Source: Lachnospiraceae bacterium
GTDB lineage: Bacteria > Bacillota > Clostridia > Lachnospirales > Lachnospiraceae
NCBI GenBank assembly: GCA_014799465.1
Contig: JAAVHZ010000006.1
Span: forward strand, 214,558 to 278,557
Length of the DNA: 64,000 bases
Reading direction: 5' to 3'
In this document: positions 8,876 to 17,723 of the stretch, in pieces
Layout of the letters: each line of letters opens with the position of its first letter
Position numbering within the stretch: the first letter of the stretch is position 1
Program-made: the position numbers and the translations under genes
Notes under the pieces: generated by a model
The model's database searches: none
Seen by the model: the letters and a program-made list of their open reading frames with translations, nothing else
What the model was told of the DNA's origin: nothing

Positions 8876-8975
8876 TTTATAATTGTAAAATTCAAAAACT
8901 CAGATTAAAAATAGTAGTAAAAATAGTAATGATGTGATATACTAAATTATATTATGAGAAGGAAGGAACGTGAGT

Positions 8976-9218
8976 ATGGATAGGTTAGAAAACATAGCCA
9001 GTATGGCAAAACTTAATGAATTACTTGGAAGACAGGAGAAGAAAGAAGACAATAAGTGTAATCTTACATGCATTTTAGCAATAGTAGGTGCAATAGTTGT
9101 AGTTGCATTAGCGGCATATGGTTTATACAAATATCTTAAGCCGGATTACATGGATGACTTTGATGATGATTTTGAAGATGAGTTTGATGACGATTTCTTT
9201 GAAGAAGATGATGAATAA
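8976..9218 (+). CDS. Small single-pass membrane protein with acidic tail
   Basis: This 80-residue protein has one transmembrane helix (CILAIVGAIVVVALAAYGLY, ~residues 30-50) and a very acidic C-terminus of Asp/Glu/Phe repeats. I choose the ATG at 8976 with AAGGAAGGA eight bases upstream; an in-frame GTG at 8970 is too close to that site. Similar small proteins are common in Lachnospiraceae (DUF4366-like by impression), but I cannot give a function. A strong terminator follows. Confidence 0.7.
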   Translation: MDRLENIASMAKLNELLGRQEKKEDNKCNLTCILAIVGAIVVVALAAYGLYKYLKPDYMDDFDDDFEDEFDDDFFEEDDE

Positions 9219-9234
9219 TTACTAACATCAATTT

Positions 9235-9265
9235 ACAGACCATACAGTTGTATGGTCTGTTTTTA
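9235..9265 (+). terminator. Rho-independent terminator
   Basis: A perfect 11-bp stem (9235-9245 with 9250-9260) with a 4-base loop is followed by six T. Confidence 0.9.
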
Positions 9266-9285
9266 ATAGTTCATGGAGGATTAGG

Positions 9286-10680
9286 ATGAAGAAAGGTAAT
9301 ATATACGAAGGAATTGTGGAAGAGATACAGTTCCCGAATAAAGGCATTGTGACTTATACTGAAGATGGAGATACGAACAGGATTACCGTAAAGGGAACAT
9401 TACCGGGTCAAAAGATAGAATACCGCCTTACTAAAAAGCGTAAGGGAAAATGTGAAGGCAGACTTATGAATGTTATAACTGCCTCTGAATTGGAAGATAG
9501 GAATCCGCCTTGTATGCATTTTGGTATGTGTGGAGGCTGTACTTACCAGAGTATGGGTTATGAGAATCAGCTTAAACTTAAATCTGAACTTGTTAAAAAG
9601 CTGTTAGACAGTGTTTGTTCTGATTATGAGTATGAGGGAATTATCGGAAGTCCGCAGGAATTCGGTTATAGAAATAAAATGGAATTTTCTTTTGGTGATG
9701 AATATATGAATGGTCCGCTGGCATTAGGTATGCATAAGAAGGACAGTTTTTATGATATTGTGACTACTTCTGAATGTCTTATTGTAAATGAGGATTATAA
9801 TAAGGTACTTTGTACGGTTCTGGATTTTTTTAAGGAAAACGGAACAAAATATTTTCATAAAATGAGGCATCAGGGGTATCTCAGGCATCTTTTGGTTAGA
9901 AGAGCGGTAACTACAGGTGAAATGACGGTAAATATTGTAACGTCCACACAGGATGATATGAATCTTGCTCCGCTTACGGACAGGCTTTTGAAACTTGAGC
10001 TTAATGGCAAAATTGCAGGGATTACCCATATTTATAATGATAGTGCGGCAGATGCGGTAAAGTGTGACAGGATGGAGATTTTGTATGGTCAGGATTTTTT
10101 GTATGAGGAAATACTGGGGTTGAAGTTTAAGGTATCTACATTTTCATTTTTTCAGACGAATTCTCTGGGGGCAGAGAAACTTTATGAAAAGGCAAGGGAA
10201 TATATTGGTGATGTGGAGAATAAGACGGTTTTCGACCTTTACAGCGGAACAGGTACTATTGCACAGGTTTTAGCACCGGTAGCAGATAAAGTGGTGGGAG
10301 TAGAGATTGTGGAAGAGGCTGTTGAGGCAGCAAGGGAGAATGCAGCACTTAATAATCTTGATAACTGCCGTTTTATAGCAGGGGATGTTCTAAAGGTGAT
10401 TGATGAGATAGAGGAAAAACCTGACCTTATAGTATTAGACCCGCCGAGGGATGGAATTAATCCTAAGGCATTAAAGAAAATTATTGATTTTGGTGTGCCG
10501 AGGATGGTGTATGTATCGTGTAAGCCTACCAGTCTGGTGAGGGATTTGGCAGTGCTTCAGGAGGCGGGGTATAGGGTATTAAAGGCGTGTGCGGTGGATA
10601 TGTTTCCGCAGACTACGGGGATTGAGACAGTATGTTTATTGTCCAAACTTAATGTCAAGCATCATATTGAGGGGAATTAA
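9286..10680 (+). CDS. rlmCD: 23S rRNA (uracil-5-)-methyltransferase, RlmCD/RumA type
   Basis: This 464-residue enzyme has an N-terminal TRAM RNA-binding domain (~1-65) and the 4Fe-4S cysteines C76, C82, C85 and a fourth near 164. The Rossmann SAM domain shows FDLYSGTGTIAQ near 315 and VLDPPRDGI near 385, and the catalytic cysteine lies in VSCKP near 413. It methylates a uridine C5 in 23S rRNA with SAM. Firmicutes usually have one dual-specificity enzyme (RlmCD); which sites this one modifies cannot be told. GGAGG precedes the ATG, and the gene follows a terminator, so it has its own promoter. Confidence 0.9.
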   Translation: MKKGNIYEGIVEEIQFPNKGIVTYTEDGDTNRITVKGTLPGQKIEYRLTKKRKGKCEGRLMNVITASELEDRNPPCMHFGMCGGCTYQSMGYENQLKLKSELVKKLLDSVCSDYEYEGIIGSPQEFGYRNKMEFSFGDEYMNGPLALGMHKKDSFYDIVTTSECLIVNEDYNKVLCTVLDFFKENGTKYFHKMRHQGYLRHLLVRRAVTTGEMTVNIVTSTQDDMNLAPLTDRLLKLELNGKIAGITHIYNDSAADAVKCDRMEILYGQDFLYEEILGLKFKVSTFSFFQTNSLGAEKLYEKAREYIGDVENKTVFDLYSGTGTIAQVLAPVADKVVGVEIVEEAVEAARENAALNNLDNCRFIAGDVLKVIDEIEEKPDLIVLDPPRDGINPKALKKIIDFGVPRMVYVSCKPTSLVRDLAVLQEAGYRVLKACAVDMFPQTTGIETVCLLSKLNVKHHIEGN

Positions 10681-10753
10681 ATTTGAATGAGATGGATTGG
10701 AGCATTTTAGGATGATTTGATTTTATAGAAGTCTGCGTTGAGATTTGATAGTA

Positions 10754-11320
10754 TTATTGGAAATTATTGATTCCCTGATATATCAAGCGGCAAGATAACT
10801 GTATCAGTTCTTCCAAAGGCATTTTTTTATCATCCATTACCCACTGGCGGTAAATTCCAATGGTTGAAACCTGTACATACTGGAGAATGATTCTCTGTGT
10901 ATATTCGTCAAACGATTGAAACCAATGTGAATCATGCCAGCGGTTATTCATGGTCTGCTCCATGAGATCCTTTTGTATAACACTGTAACTGCCACTGCAG
11001 GTAATCCGGTCATAAACTTCACCTGCAGAAGCAGAAAAAGTGAAAAATGCCCGGTTAATTTTATCCATATCTTCGGGGATTCTGTAATCGGCTATCGTAT
11101 CTAGATAGCGTGAAGAAAAATCTGTTTTCAATTCGCGTAGCAATTCATCCAAATTGTTGTAATACTGATAAAATGTTTTTTTATTAATCATAGCCCGTTC
11201 AGACAATTCCTTTACTGTGATGGAATCATATTCTTTTTCACAAATAAGTGTCTCAAAGGCATTTTTTATATTGGTGACAGTTCTGCGAATGCGCAAATCT
11301 TCCGTTCCGTTAAGTTTCAT
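10754..11320 (-). CDS. TetR/AcrR family transcriptional regulator
   Basis: This 188-residue protein has an N-terminal TetR helix-turn-helix (~residues 10-58: AFETLICEKEYDSITVKELS then MINKKTFYQYYNNLDEL) and a helical ligand-binding domain. It is transcribed away from the aldo/keto reductase gene across a 208-base gap that contains two GTAAC/GTTAC palindromes. The natural inference is that it represses itself and the reductase. The inducer is unknown. Confidence 0.85.
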   Translation of the reverse strand: MKLNGTEDLRIRRTVTNIKNAFETLICEKEYDSITVKELSERAMINKKTFYQYYNNLDELLRELKTDFSSRYLDTIADYRIPEDMDKINRAFFTFSASAGEVYDRITCSGSYSVIQKDLMEQTMNNRWHDSHWFQSFDEYTQRIILQYVQVSTIGIYRQWVMDDKKMPLEELIQLSCRLIYQGINNFQ

Positions 11321-11341
11321 GATACCCTCCTAAAATTTTAT

Positions 11342-11366
11342 GTAACGCTTTTTGAAAAAGAGTTAC
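11342..11366. promoter_or_regulatory. Candidate TetR operator 1
   Basis: A 25-bp palindrome centred at 11354 has outer GTAAC/GTTAC and inner CTTTTT/AAAAAG arms, with only the pair between them unmatched. It lies just upstream of the tetR start. Confidence 0.6.
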
Positions 11367-11438
11367 TTATGTGTCTGATTACAAAAATGAGTCCATTGAT
11401 TTGTAACGGCAAATTAAATATAATTACAATTAGGAAAT

Positions 11439-11456
11439 ATGTAACTCTGGTTACAT
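11439..11456. promoter_or_regulatory. Candidate TetR operator 2
   Basis: ATGTAAC-TCTG-GTTACAT is an 18-bp perfect palindrome sharing the GTAAC half-site of the first palindrome. A further half-site (GGTAACAT) follows at 11457-11464 and another at 11402-11407. Confidence 0.6.
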
Positions 11457-11528
11457 GGTAACATAAAAATAAAAGGAGTTCAAGAATCAATCGGGCGATT
11501 TAGGAATCAGGAAAGAGAGGTAGCAGCT

Positions 11529-12584
11529 ATGAAGATGCGGCAGTTAGGCAGTCTGTCTGTATCGGAGATTGGAATGGGCTGTATGGGATTTTCTCATGAT
11601 TATGGTAAAATTCCATCAGAGGATTACAGCATTGAAGCTATCAGAAAGGCTTTGGATTATGGCTGTAATTTCCTTGATACTTCAGAGGCTTATGGTTCTT
11701 ACATGATGCAGACAGGACATAATGAGAAAATTGTAGGCAAGGGGATTAAGGGACGCAGAAAAGATATTGTGCTTGCAACAAAAATGTTTATCGGGATAGG
11801 AGAAGTAATGCGTGGTGGTTCTGCCTATGATGCTCTTAGGAAGCATCTGGAGGCTTCTCTTAAACGACTTCAGACGGATTATGTAGATCTCTATTATCTG
11901 CACAGGATCAATCAGACACCTATCTATGATATTTTAGAGGGACTGAATGCCGTGGTAAAGGCTGGAAAGGCATATTATATCGGGATTTCCAACTGTTATG
12001 CATGGCAGCTTGCCAAAGCAAATGCACTGGCTGAAAAAGAAGGATTTACAAAGTTTGTATCTGTGCAGGGGCATTATAATTTGATTTTCAGGGAAGAAGA
12101 ACGTGAGATGGCTCCGTTTTGTTATGAGGACAATATTGCCATGACTCCCTATAGTGCTTTAGCAAGTGGCAGGCTTGCGAAAAAGCCGGGAGAGGACAGT
12201 AAGCGGATGCAGGAGGACAGCTATGCAAAATTCAAATATGATGCAACAAAGGAACAGGATGGTGTAATCATAGGACGGGTAAAAGAAATTGTAGAGAAAC
12301 ATGGTGTTACCATGACAGAGGTATCCCTTGCATGGCTGCTTACAAAAGTGATATCCCTTGTGGTCGGGGCAACGAAATTCTATCATATTGAGGATGAGGT
12401 AAAGGCAGTGGAACTAAAACCAATAGAAGATAAAATTGCATACTTGGAAGAAACTTATGTACCACATGTGTTAGCGGGGGTCATGGCACAGAATGAACTG
12501 GCAAACGCAAAGGAATGGGGAAATGAAATAAAACAGCAGTTTTTATTGGATGAGAAAAAAGGTGTTGTACTGACATGGGGCTAA
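11529..12584 (+). CDS. Aldo/keto reductase
   Basis: This 351-residue AKR has the expected TIM-barrel motifs: GMGCMGF near residue 15, FLDTSEAYG near 50 (catalytic Asp and Tyr), a Lys in LATKMF near 84, and LYYLHRI near 125 (catalytic His), then ISNCYAWQL near 160. The enzyme would reduce aldehydes or ketones with NADPH. It is divergent from the TetR gene with shared candidate operators, suggesting induction by a carbonyl or toxic compound. GAGAGG lies upstream of the ATG. The substrate cannot be inferred. Confidence 0.9.
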   Translation: MKMRQLGSLSVSEIGMGCMGFSHDYGKIPSEDYSIEAIRKALDYGCNFLDTSEAYGSYMMQTGHNEKIVGKGIKGRRKDIVLATKMFIGIGEVMRGGSAYDALRKHLEASLKRLQTDYVDLYYLHRINQTPIYDILEGLNAVVKAGKAYYIGISNCYAWQLAKANALAEKEGFTKFVSVQGHYNLIFREEEREMAPFCYEDNIAMTPYSALASGRLAKKPGEDSKRMQEDSYAKFKYDATKEQDGVIIGRVKEIVEKHGVTMTEVSLAWLLTKVISLVVGATKFYHIEDEVKAVELKPIEDKIAYLEETYVPHVLAGVMAQNELANAKEWGNEIKQQFLLDEKKGVVLTWG

Positions 12585-12693
12585 TCAGGAACAGAAAATT
12601 GTAGCTCACCAACTAAATTTAATTTATCTTATTTATTAGTCGAAATAGTAAACAAAAGCTTATATTTTGATGCTGGATATTCAAAAAAATAAG

Positions 12694-12723
12694 TTGGCAT
12701 TCTTTGGAATCTTGTGATAAAAT
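12694..12723 (+). promoter_or_regulatory. Candidate sigma-70 promoter for RelA/SpoT-domain gene
   Basis: TTGGCA (12694-12699) and TAAAAT (12718-12723) are separated by 18 bases, about 100 bases upstream of the start codon. Each box has one mismatch to consensus or close to it. Confidence 0.4.
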
Positions 12724-12828
12724 GTAGAAAAATACAATGCATTCATAGACACAAATGGGTAGTATAGTTGAAAGAGTTTGACGATAAAATAGGAAAAGGC
12801 TGTAAAACCGGCATTAATGGAGGGGATT

Positions 12829-13917
12829 ATGAGTACATTTTCTGCAAAAGATAATATTATGAGCGAATATACACAGAAAAAAGGATTGTATGAGCATCTA
12901 AGTGCCTCTATTCTTCAGATTACAGAAGGCTTAATGAAGAAAGACGGTATCAAATACGCATCCGCTGTGTACCGAATCAAAGATGCGGACAGTCTTTCTG
13001 AGAAAATCCGACGAAAGGGAGAGAAATATAAGACGTTGTCGGATATCACGGACATTGGAGGTGTTCGTATTATTACCTATTATGCTGATGATGTAGACCG
13101 GGTTGCGGAACTCATTGAGCGGGAGTTTAAGGTGGACAAAGAAAACAGTATCGATAAGAGAAAGACACTTGAGCCGAATGTTTTCGGTTATCTTTCACTG
13201 CATTATGTGATCTGTCTCGATGACAGGAGAGCAGTATTGCCTGAATATGAAAATCTGGGAAAACTGAAAATAGAAGTGCAGATTCGTTCCATCCTGCAAC
13301 ATTCCTGGGCGGAGATGGAGCATGATATGGGGTACAAGAGCAATATTGAGGTACCGAGTGAAATTGTCCGTGATTTTTCCCGATTGGCGGGATTGTTGGA
13401 AATGGCAGACAAAGAGTTTCAGGAGATTCGGCAAAAGATTTCAAAATATGAATTGGAGGTTTCTGAAAAAATTCAAAGTGATGAGCAGGGTGAGGAAGTT
13501 AGGCTTGATGCGGTATCGCTGCAGATTCTGCTCGATACGGATAAGGGATATATTTCGTTGAATCAGGAAATTATGGATTGTACAGGAATAGAAATAGACT
13601 CTGTTGCAGAAAATATTCAGAGTGCCTTGAATAAATGTAGATGGCTTGGAATTAAGACTGTAGGAGATGTGAAATTGTTATTAGAGCATAAAAAGGATTT
13701 GGCAGTCGGTCTTGCAAAAAAAATTTTGGACGATAATGTGGATAGTATTTTTTACAATTCGATAGGGATGTTCTATTTGTGTTATGCTGAATTGGTAACA
13801 GAGTACTCTAAACAGAGATGGCAGGATTATCTAAGGGAAAACCATATTGGACGGGAAGAGGAATGCACTCAAATTGTTGAGAAATTGTCTAAAGTGTATC
13901 AGGAAATTAGTGAATAA
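12829..13917 (+). CDS. RelA/SpoT nucleotidyltransferase-domain protein
   Basis: This 362-residue protein carries a RelA/SpoT synthetase-like domain (~residues 35-215). Visible motifs are YRIKDADSLSEKI, DITDIGGVRIITYY (G-loop region), FGYLSLHYV, and EVQIRSILQHSWAEMEHD. Small alarmone synthetases make (p)ppGpp from ATP and GDP/GTP. The C-terminal ~150 residues are helical, unlike RelQ/RelP, and I do not recognise them. There is no HD hydrolase domain, TGS or ACT. I choose the ATG at 12829 (GGAGG five bases before) over 12817. It may be an alarmone synthetase or a toxin-like relative. Confidence 0.75.
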   Translation: MSTFSAKDNIMSEYTQKKGLYEHLSASILQITEGLMKKDGIKYASAVYRIKDADSLSEKIRRKGEKYKTLSDITDIGGVRIITYYADDVDRVAELIEREFKVDKENSIDKRKTLEPNVFGYLSLHYVICLDDRRAVLPEYENLGKLKIEVQIRSILQHSWAEMEHDMGYKSNIEVPSEIVRDFSRLAGLLEMADKEFQEIRQKISKYELEVSEKIQSDEQGEEVRLDAVSLQILLDTDKGYISLNQEIMDCTGIEIDSVAENIQSALNKCRWLGIKTVGDVKLLLEHKKDLAVGLAKKILDDNVDSIFYNSIGMFYLCYAELVTEYSKQRWQDYLRENHIGREEECTQIVEKLSKVYQEISE

Positions 13918-14041
13918 AAAGCGCAATAGTGCATGGGTACAGCAGTAAATAGATAATGGAAAAATGATAAGACGAGAGAAGGGGTTGCAAAGGCAGTCGG
14001 ATAATTTTTTATTGTTATCTGGGAAAATGGGCGTATTTCGT

Positions 14042-14194
14042 ATGTTAAAAATTATATTATGCAATGACGATCAGTTTATTTTGCAATTAGGCGCAGAAAA
14101 AATTAATGATATAATCAAATTACAGAAACTTGATGCCAAGGTTGTCAGCATGGCATTGGGTAGCAATGGGGTGTTGTTATTAAAATATCCGTAA
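14042..14194 (+). pseudogene. N-terminal stub of a response regulator
   Basis: Fifty codons from an ATG read as the start of a receiver domain: MLKIILCNDDQFILQLG with the acidic pocket (NDD), then KVVSMALGSNGVLLL, resembling LytTR/AgrA-type regulators. The frame stops at TAA and no DNA-binding domain follows, so the gene is truncated. The rest of the 13918-14541 gap holds no gene I can support. A 9-bp hairpin at 14335-14362 (AGAATCTGC with GCAGATTCT) may end the minus-strand operon. Confidence 0.5.
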
Positions 14195-14334
14195 ACCTTT
14201 GAAAACACTAAATTTATCGCAAGTGAACTTTTCTTTATTGTTTCCCTTGTTAGACTGGAAAGAATCTGTTCCGAAATCTTTTTATATATGATTTTTTCAT
14301 AAGCACCTCTGCATATATTTTACCATAAGTAAAA

Positions 14335-14362
14335 GAATCTGCCTATAGCAGAGCAGATTCTC
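14335..14362 (-). terminator. Possible terminator of the sigma/ABC operon
   Basis: A 9-bp stem (AGAATCTGC with GCAGATTCT) lies ~180 bases past the last minus-strand gene. On the minus strand it is followed by TTTACTTATGG, a weak T tract. Confidence 0.4.
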
Positions 14363-14530
14363 TTAAGTTTATGATGTTGACTTGAAGTGGTGGTTGATGA
14401 CTGATATTACAAATATATGAAAAAAGTTTATTTAATCAGTTTTTCTCTAATTTATAGTTTTGTATAGAAAAATAATAAATTTTGTCAAAAAAGAATTATG
14501 ACTTAGATAATGTGTAAGAATTAGAAACAC

Positions 14531-14542
14531 ATTACGCCTTAT
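14531..14542. repeat. 12-bp direct repeat, left copy
   Basis: ATTACGCCTTAT occurs here at the 3' end of the sigma/ABC operon and again, in the same orientation, at 18330-18341 just beyond the other end. Confidence 0.6.
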
Positions 14543-15288
14543 CATATCATCATATTGCTTGTGCGTCTGCTGATACCATAAACAAGAATAATTCCGGTTA
14601 CGATATTGACAACGATACCCAGTACAATAATGTTGCCCTCTAATGCCATTCCATTATATCCGGAAAAGGCATATAAATAATACATAAAATCTGCAAACAA
14701 TATGTAATTTCCGAAAAACTGACTAAACAAATTGTTGACCAATAAAATAATCAGTGAAGCACACATCATACCGGATATATTAGACATATATAAGGACAAA
14801 AGCACTAAAAACAGAACCATTGTCATCTGTGGAAAAGCTAATAAAAGTATTTGCAAAAAGTATTCCTGTACATTATCGAATACATGATTTCCCCATAATA
14901 AAAAGCCGGTTCCGATACTAAATATAATTACAAACAAAAAACATATCAATGCAATAATAAAAATGCTGACAGTTTTTGCTATTAACAGTTGCTTTTTGGA
15001 AACACCATTTAACAAAGGCTGCTTAAACATACCGCTTGCCTTTTCACCACAGATTAATACCGCACTAAAAAAACTGATGAATAATGGACCAATAATATCA
15101 ATATGTGACTGCATACACATCGTTGGAAATCTTCCGCCTGCATAATATCCCATGCCATTATCTTGCGGACTGCCTGTGCATTGAAGTGCATTAGAAATTA
15201 TAATTGCTGCCATTACAACAAAATATAAATATAATAACTTTTGTCTTTTTAATCGTTCGAATTGTATGCTCAATAATCTTGTAATCAT
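14542..15288 (-). CDS. ABC-2 type transporter permease
   Basis: This 248-residue protein has about six hydrophobic segments, a cytoplasmic N-terminus (MITRLLSIQFERLKRQKLLY), and the GEKASGMFKQPL loop typical of ABC-2 exporter permeases related to lantibiotic-immunity and bacitracin-type systems. It is the last gene of the sigma factor operon and probably pairs with the permease upstream (14-base gap) and the ATPase before it. Substrate unknown. Confidence 0.8.
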   Translation of the reverse strand: MITRLLSIQFERLKRQKLLYLYFVVMAAIIISNALQCTGSPQDNGMGYYAGGRFPTMCMQSHIDIIGPLFISFFSAVLICGEKASGMFKQPLLNGVSKKQLLIAKTVSIFIIALICFLFVIIFSIGTGFLLWGNHVFDNVQEYFLQILLLAFPQMTMVLFLVLLSLYMSNISGMMCASLIILLVNNLFSQFFGNYILFADFMYYLYAFSGYNGMALEGNIIVLGIVVNIVTGIILVYGISRRTSNMMI

Positions 15289-15301
15289 TTTTCTACCTCA
15301 T

Positions 15302-16066
15302 TCAAAAATCTATTTTTTTTGTTCTGTATAAGGAAACTTGATAAAACATAATTCCATACAGTACCATAATGAATACTTCCCAAAGCATTTCTTTTAACGG
15401 CATTTTTTGATATTCATATGAAAAAGCCCAAAGATTAAGATAATATCCAATCCATATTTTTTGTAAAAATAAAATATTGGAACTGTAAATAAATGAGTCT
15501 GTTAAAATATAAATAGCTACAAAAAATATCGTTTTCCATGTGTTACGGGTACAAATACAAAGTGCAATAATTCCAAGGGTTATACATGACATATAGATAC
15601 CCGATAACAGATATTTTTCGATGGTTCTGATTACGGCTGCTGTTTCAAAAATTTTATATCCCCACCGTATAAAGGCTGTCGTATAATTTATAATAGCTAT
15701 TAATAAAACAAAAACTATTGACATACTAACAGCAACATAAGTTTTTGACTGTATCATTCTGCTGCGGCTTTCTCCGTGCAATAAAGGCTGATAAAGTATT
15801 TTACTCCTATCTTCTTCGCAAATAAATAAAGTCAACAGAAATACATTAAAAAGAATACCAACTGTTCCCACATAAAATCTCATCATAAATTCAGGGAAAT
15901 TTTCTCTCCCAACAATTCTAATGTTGATATTTAACAGTTCTTCCATTTGCGGTGTTGAGATAAGAAAGGCATAAAAGAAAGAAGCTGTAAAAAAGCAGGC
16001 AAAGAAAATGTAAATCAACTTTAGTCGGAACATTTTCTGTGCATATAATTTCGTTAATGGATACAT
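15302..16066 (-). CDS. ABC-2 type transporter permease
   Basis: This 254-residue protein has about six transmembrane segments and a CEEDRSKILYQPLLHGESR loop that parallels the one in the downstream permease (GEKASG...QPLLNG). The two permeases are therefore likely halves of one heteromeric exporter. The start overlaps the end of the ATPase gene by 13 bases, indicating translational coupling. Confidence 0.8.
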   Translation of the reverse strand: MYPLTKLYAQKMFRLKLIYIFFACFFTASFFYAFLISTPQMEELLNINIRIVGRENFPEFMMRFYVGTVGILFNVFLLTLFICEEDRSKILYQPLLHGESRSRMIQSKTYVAVSMSIVFVLLIAIINYTTAFIRWGYKIFETAAVIRTIEKYLLSGIYMSCITLGIIALCICTRNTWKTIFFVAIYILTDSFIYSSNILFLQKIWIGYYLNLWAFSYEYQKMPLKEMLWEVFIMVLYGIMFYQVSLYRTKKIDF

Positions 16067-16977
16067 TGTTTAACGCCTCCTGTCAATTTCAGAAAAAGAT
16101 CCTGTAATGAATTTTTTCGCATAGAAAGATAACGGATATGTAAATTGTTTTCTACAAGTTTTTTGATAAATTCATCTAAACAAATACTTTCAAGTTTAAC
16201 TGTAAACTGATTTCCTTTATGTGATGTCAGGCTTATTCCTCGGAAATGGGAGAGGACATTTTCCACAACCTCTGTTTCTTCCAATATGAAGTCAACAATA
16301 TTTGTTGTTTCGGATAAAATTTCTTCCGTTTTTCCCTGCAAGATACTTTTTCCTTTATCCAAAATTAAAATATCTGTGCAAAATTTCTCCATGTCATGTA
16401 GTTGGTGTGAGGAAACAATAAATGTTGTTTTTTTATCTTTTGCCATATCACAAATCAGTCGGTAAAGGCTGATTTGTCCTTGCGGGTCTAGTCCATTTGC
16501 AGGTTCGTCTAAAATGATTAGTTTTGGCTGTCCCAACATAGCTCTTGCTAATGCCAGTCTTTGTTTCATTCCAAGAGAAAATTTCTTTACTTTTTTTTCA
16601 GCCTGTGTACTAAGTCCGACATAATCAAGTAATTCCATGACCTGCCCGTTAGGGATATTCTTATATAAACGTGCAAAACATTCTATATTTTCTCTTGCGG
16701 TTAATTCTTGATAAAAACTAGGTGTGTCAAGTGCCGCCCCCACTTTTGACAGAGCAAGTCCCGGATTGCTGTCTAATGATATATCATCTATTATTATTTT
16801 TCCTTTGTCTTTGGAGCATAAGTTCGTAATCATCTTTAATGTTGTGGTCTTGCCCGCCCCATTTGTCCCCAATAGTCCCATAATATTTCCGGGCATAAGT
16901 TCAAAACATACATTTTCAACGGCAGTTTCTTTTTTATATACTTTTCTTAGATTTTGTACTGTAATTATTTTCTCCAT
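16054..16977 (-). CDS. ABC transporter ATP-binding protein
   Basis: This 307-residue ATPase has Walker A GTNGAGKTT near residue 37, the signature FSLGMKQR near 135, Walker B LIILDEPANGLDP near 155, and the H-loop SSHQLHDME near 190. The ~90-residue C-terminal extension is typical of BcrA/EcsA-like exporters. It powers the two permeases downstream. Its start overlaps the anti-sigma gene by 13 bases. The operon layout suggests that export is induced by the ECF sigma factor in response to an envelope-active compound. Confidence 0.9.
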   Translation of the reverse strand: MEKIITVQNLRKVYKKETAVENVCFELMPGNIMGLLGTNGAGKTTTLKMITNLCSKDKGKIIIDDISLDSNPGLALSKVGAALDTPSFYQELTARENIECFARLYKNIPNGQVMELLDYVGLSTQAEKKVKKFSLGMKQRLALARAMLGQPKLIILDEPANGLDPQGQISLYRLICDMAKDKKTTFIVSSHQLHDMEKFCTDILILDKGKSILQGKTEEILSETTNIVDFILEETEVVENVLSHFRGISLTSHKGNQFTVKLESICLDEFIKKLVENNLHIRYLSMRKNSLQDLFLKLTGGVKQCIH

Positions 16978-17723
16978 TTTTTAATCCTCCCAATAATTCC
17001 AAACAAGATTATTCCAATAACCTCTCCAAGTGCATTACCTATAAACCCCCGCATACGGAGTACATCATTCCATACATAATCTCCTGTAATCAGTTTGGTA
17101 ATATAATTTCCTATGATTACCAATAACATAAACAATGCGATACAATCCCAGATATTCCATTTTAAGAATGCCCTTGAAAGCACTGGAATCCAGAGAACAC
17201 CCAACCATAACAACATGATAGGAAAACCATAGCGGAAAATCCAAAATGTTCCCACATCCATAAGATAATATCTGGTAATCTGTATAACAGATAGCAGACA
17301 GAATATGCCAATGCTTATCACAATCATAGTAAAACAGCCTTTGTTCTTTTTACTGGCTGAAATGACATATACGAAAGCATCTGCAAATATAACAGCACTT
17401 CCTGCAATTAAAGACCATGTGATTCCTTTGTTTAATGCCAAATCTACTATCATGCAGACAAGTATGGAAATAAAGCTAAGACCACACAAACCATATAAAA
17501 AATACATTCGTTTTGTTTTTTTCAAAAATCTTTTGACATCTTGAACCTCTGACGGCTGTTTTTCCATTTCCAAATTAAAAGCCATATTGTTATATACCTC
17601 ATTACAATCTGTACAATATTCTAAATGGTTTTCTATGCTCTTTTTGGAAACATCACTTACCATTCCATCCACATAAAGAGGAAGCAAATCTTTTACAATC
17701 TCACAAGCTAATTCTCTGTCCAT
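16965..17723 (-). CDS. Zinc-finger anti-sigma factor, membrane-bound
   Basis: This 252-residue protein begins with a ZAS-type zinc-finger domain (ACEIVKDLLPLYVDG, then HLEYCTDC near residue 35-40, i.e. His-x3-Cys-x2-Cys). A cytoplasmic linker and about six hydrophobic segments follow. It would hold the adjacent ECF sigma factor inactive at the membrane and release it on an envelope signal. I choose the ATG at 17723, which has AAAGGA eight bases before it and overlaps the sigma gene by 16 bases. A longer frame to 17780 lacks such a site. Confidence 0.85.
   Translation of the reverse strand: MDRELACEIVKDLLPLYVDGMVSDVSKKSIENHLEYCTDCNEVYNNMAFNLEMEKQPSEVQDVKRFLKKTKRMYFLYGLCGLSFISILVCMIVDLALNKGITWSLIAGSAVIFADAFVYVISASKKNKGCFTMIVISIGIFCLLSVIQITRYYLMDVGTFWIFRYGFPIMLLWLGVLWIPVLSRAFLKWNIWDCIALFMLLVIIGNYITKLITGDYVWNDVLRMRGFIGNALGEVIGIILFGIIGRIKKWRK

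Noticed and set aside
13127..13444. Three minus-strand frames inside the RelA/SpoT-domain gene
   Set aside because: All are antisense shadows with Pro/Ser-rich composition and no start context.
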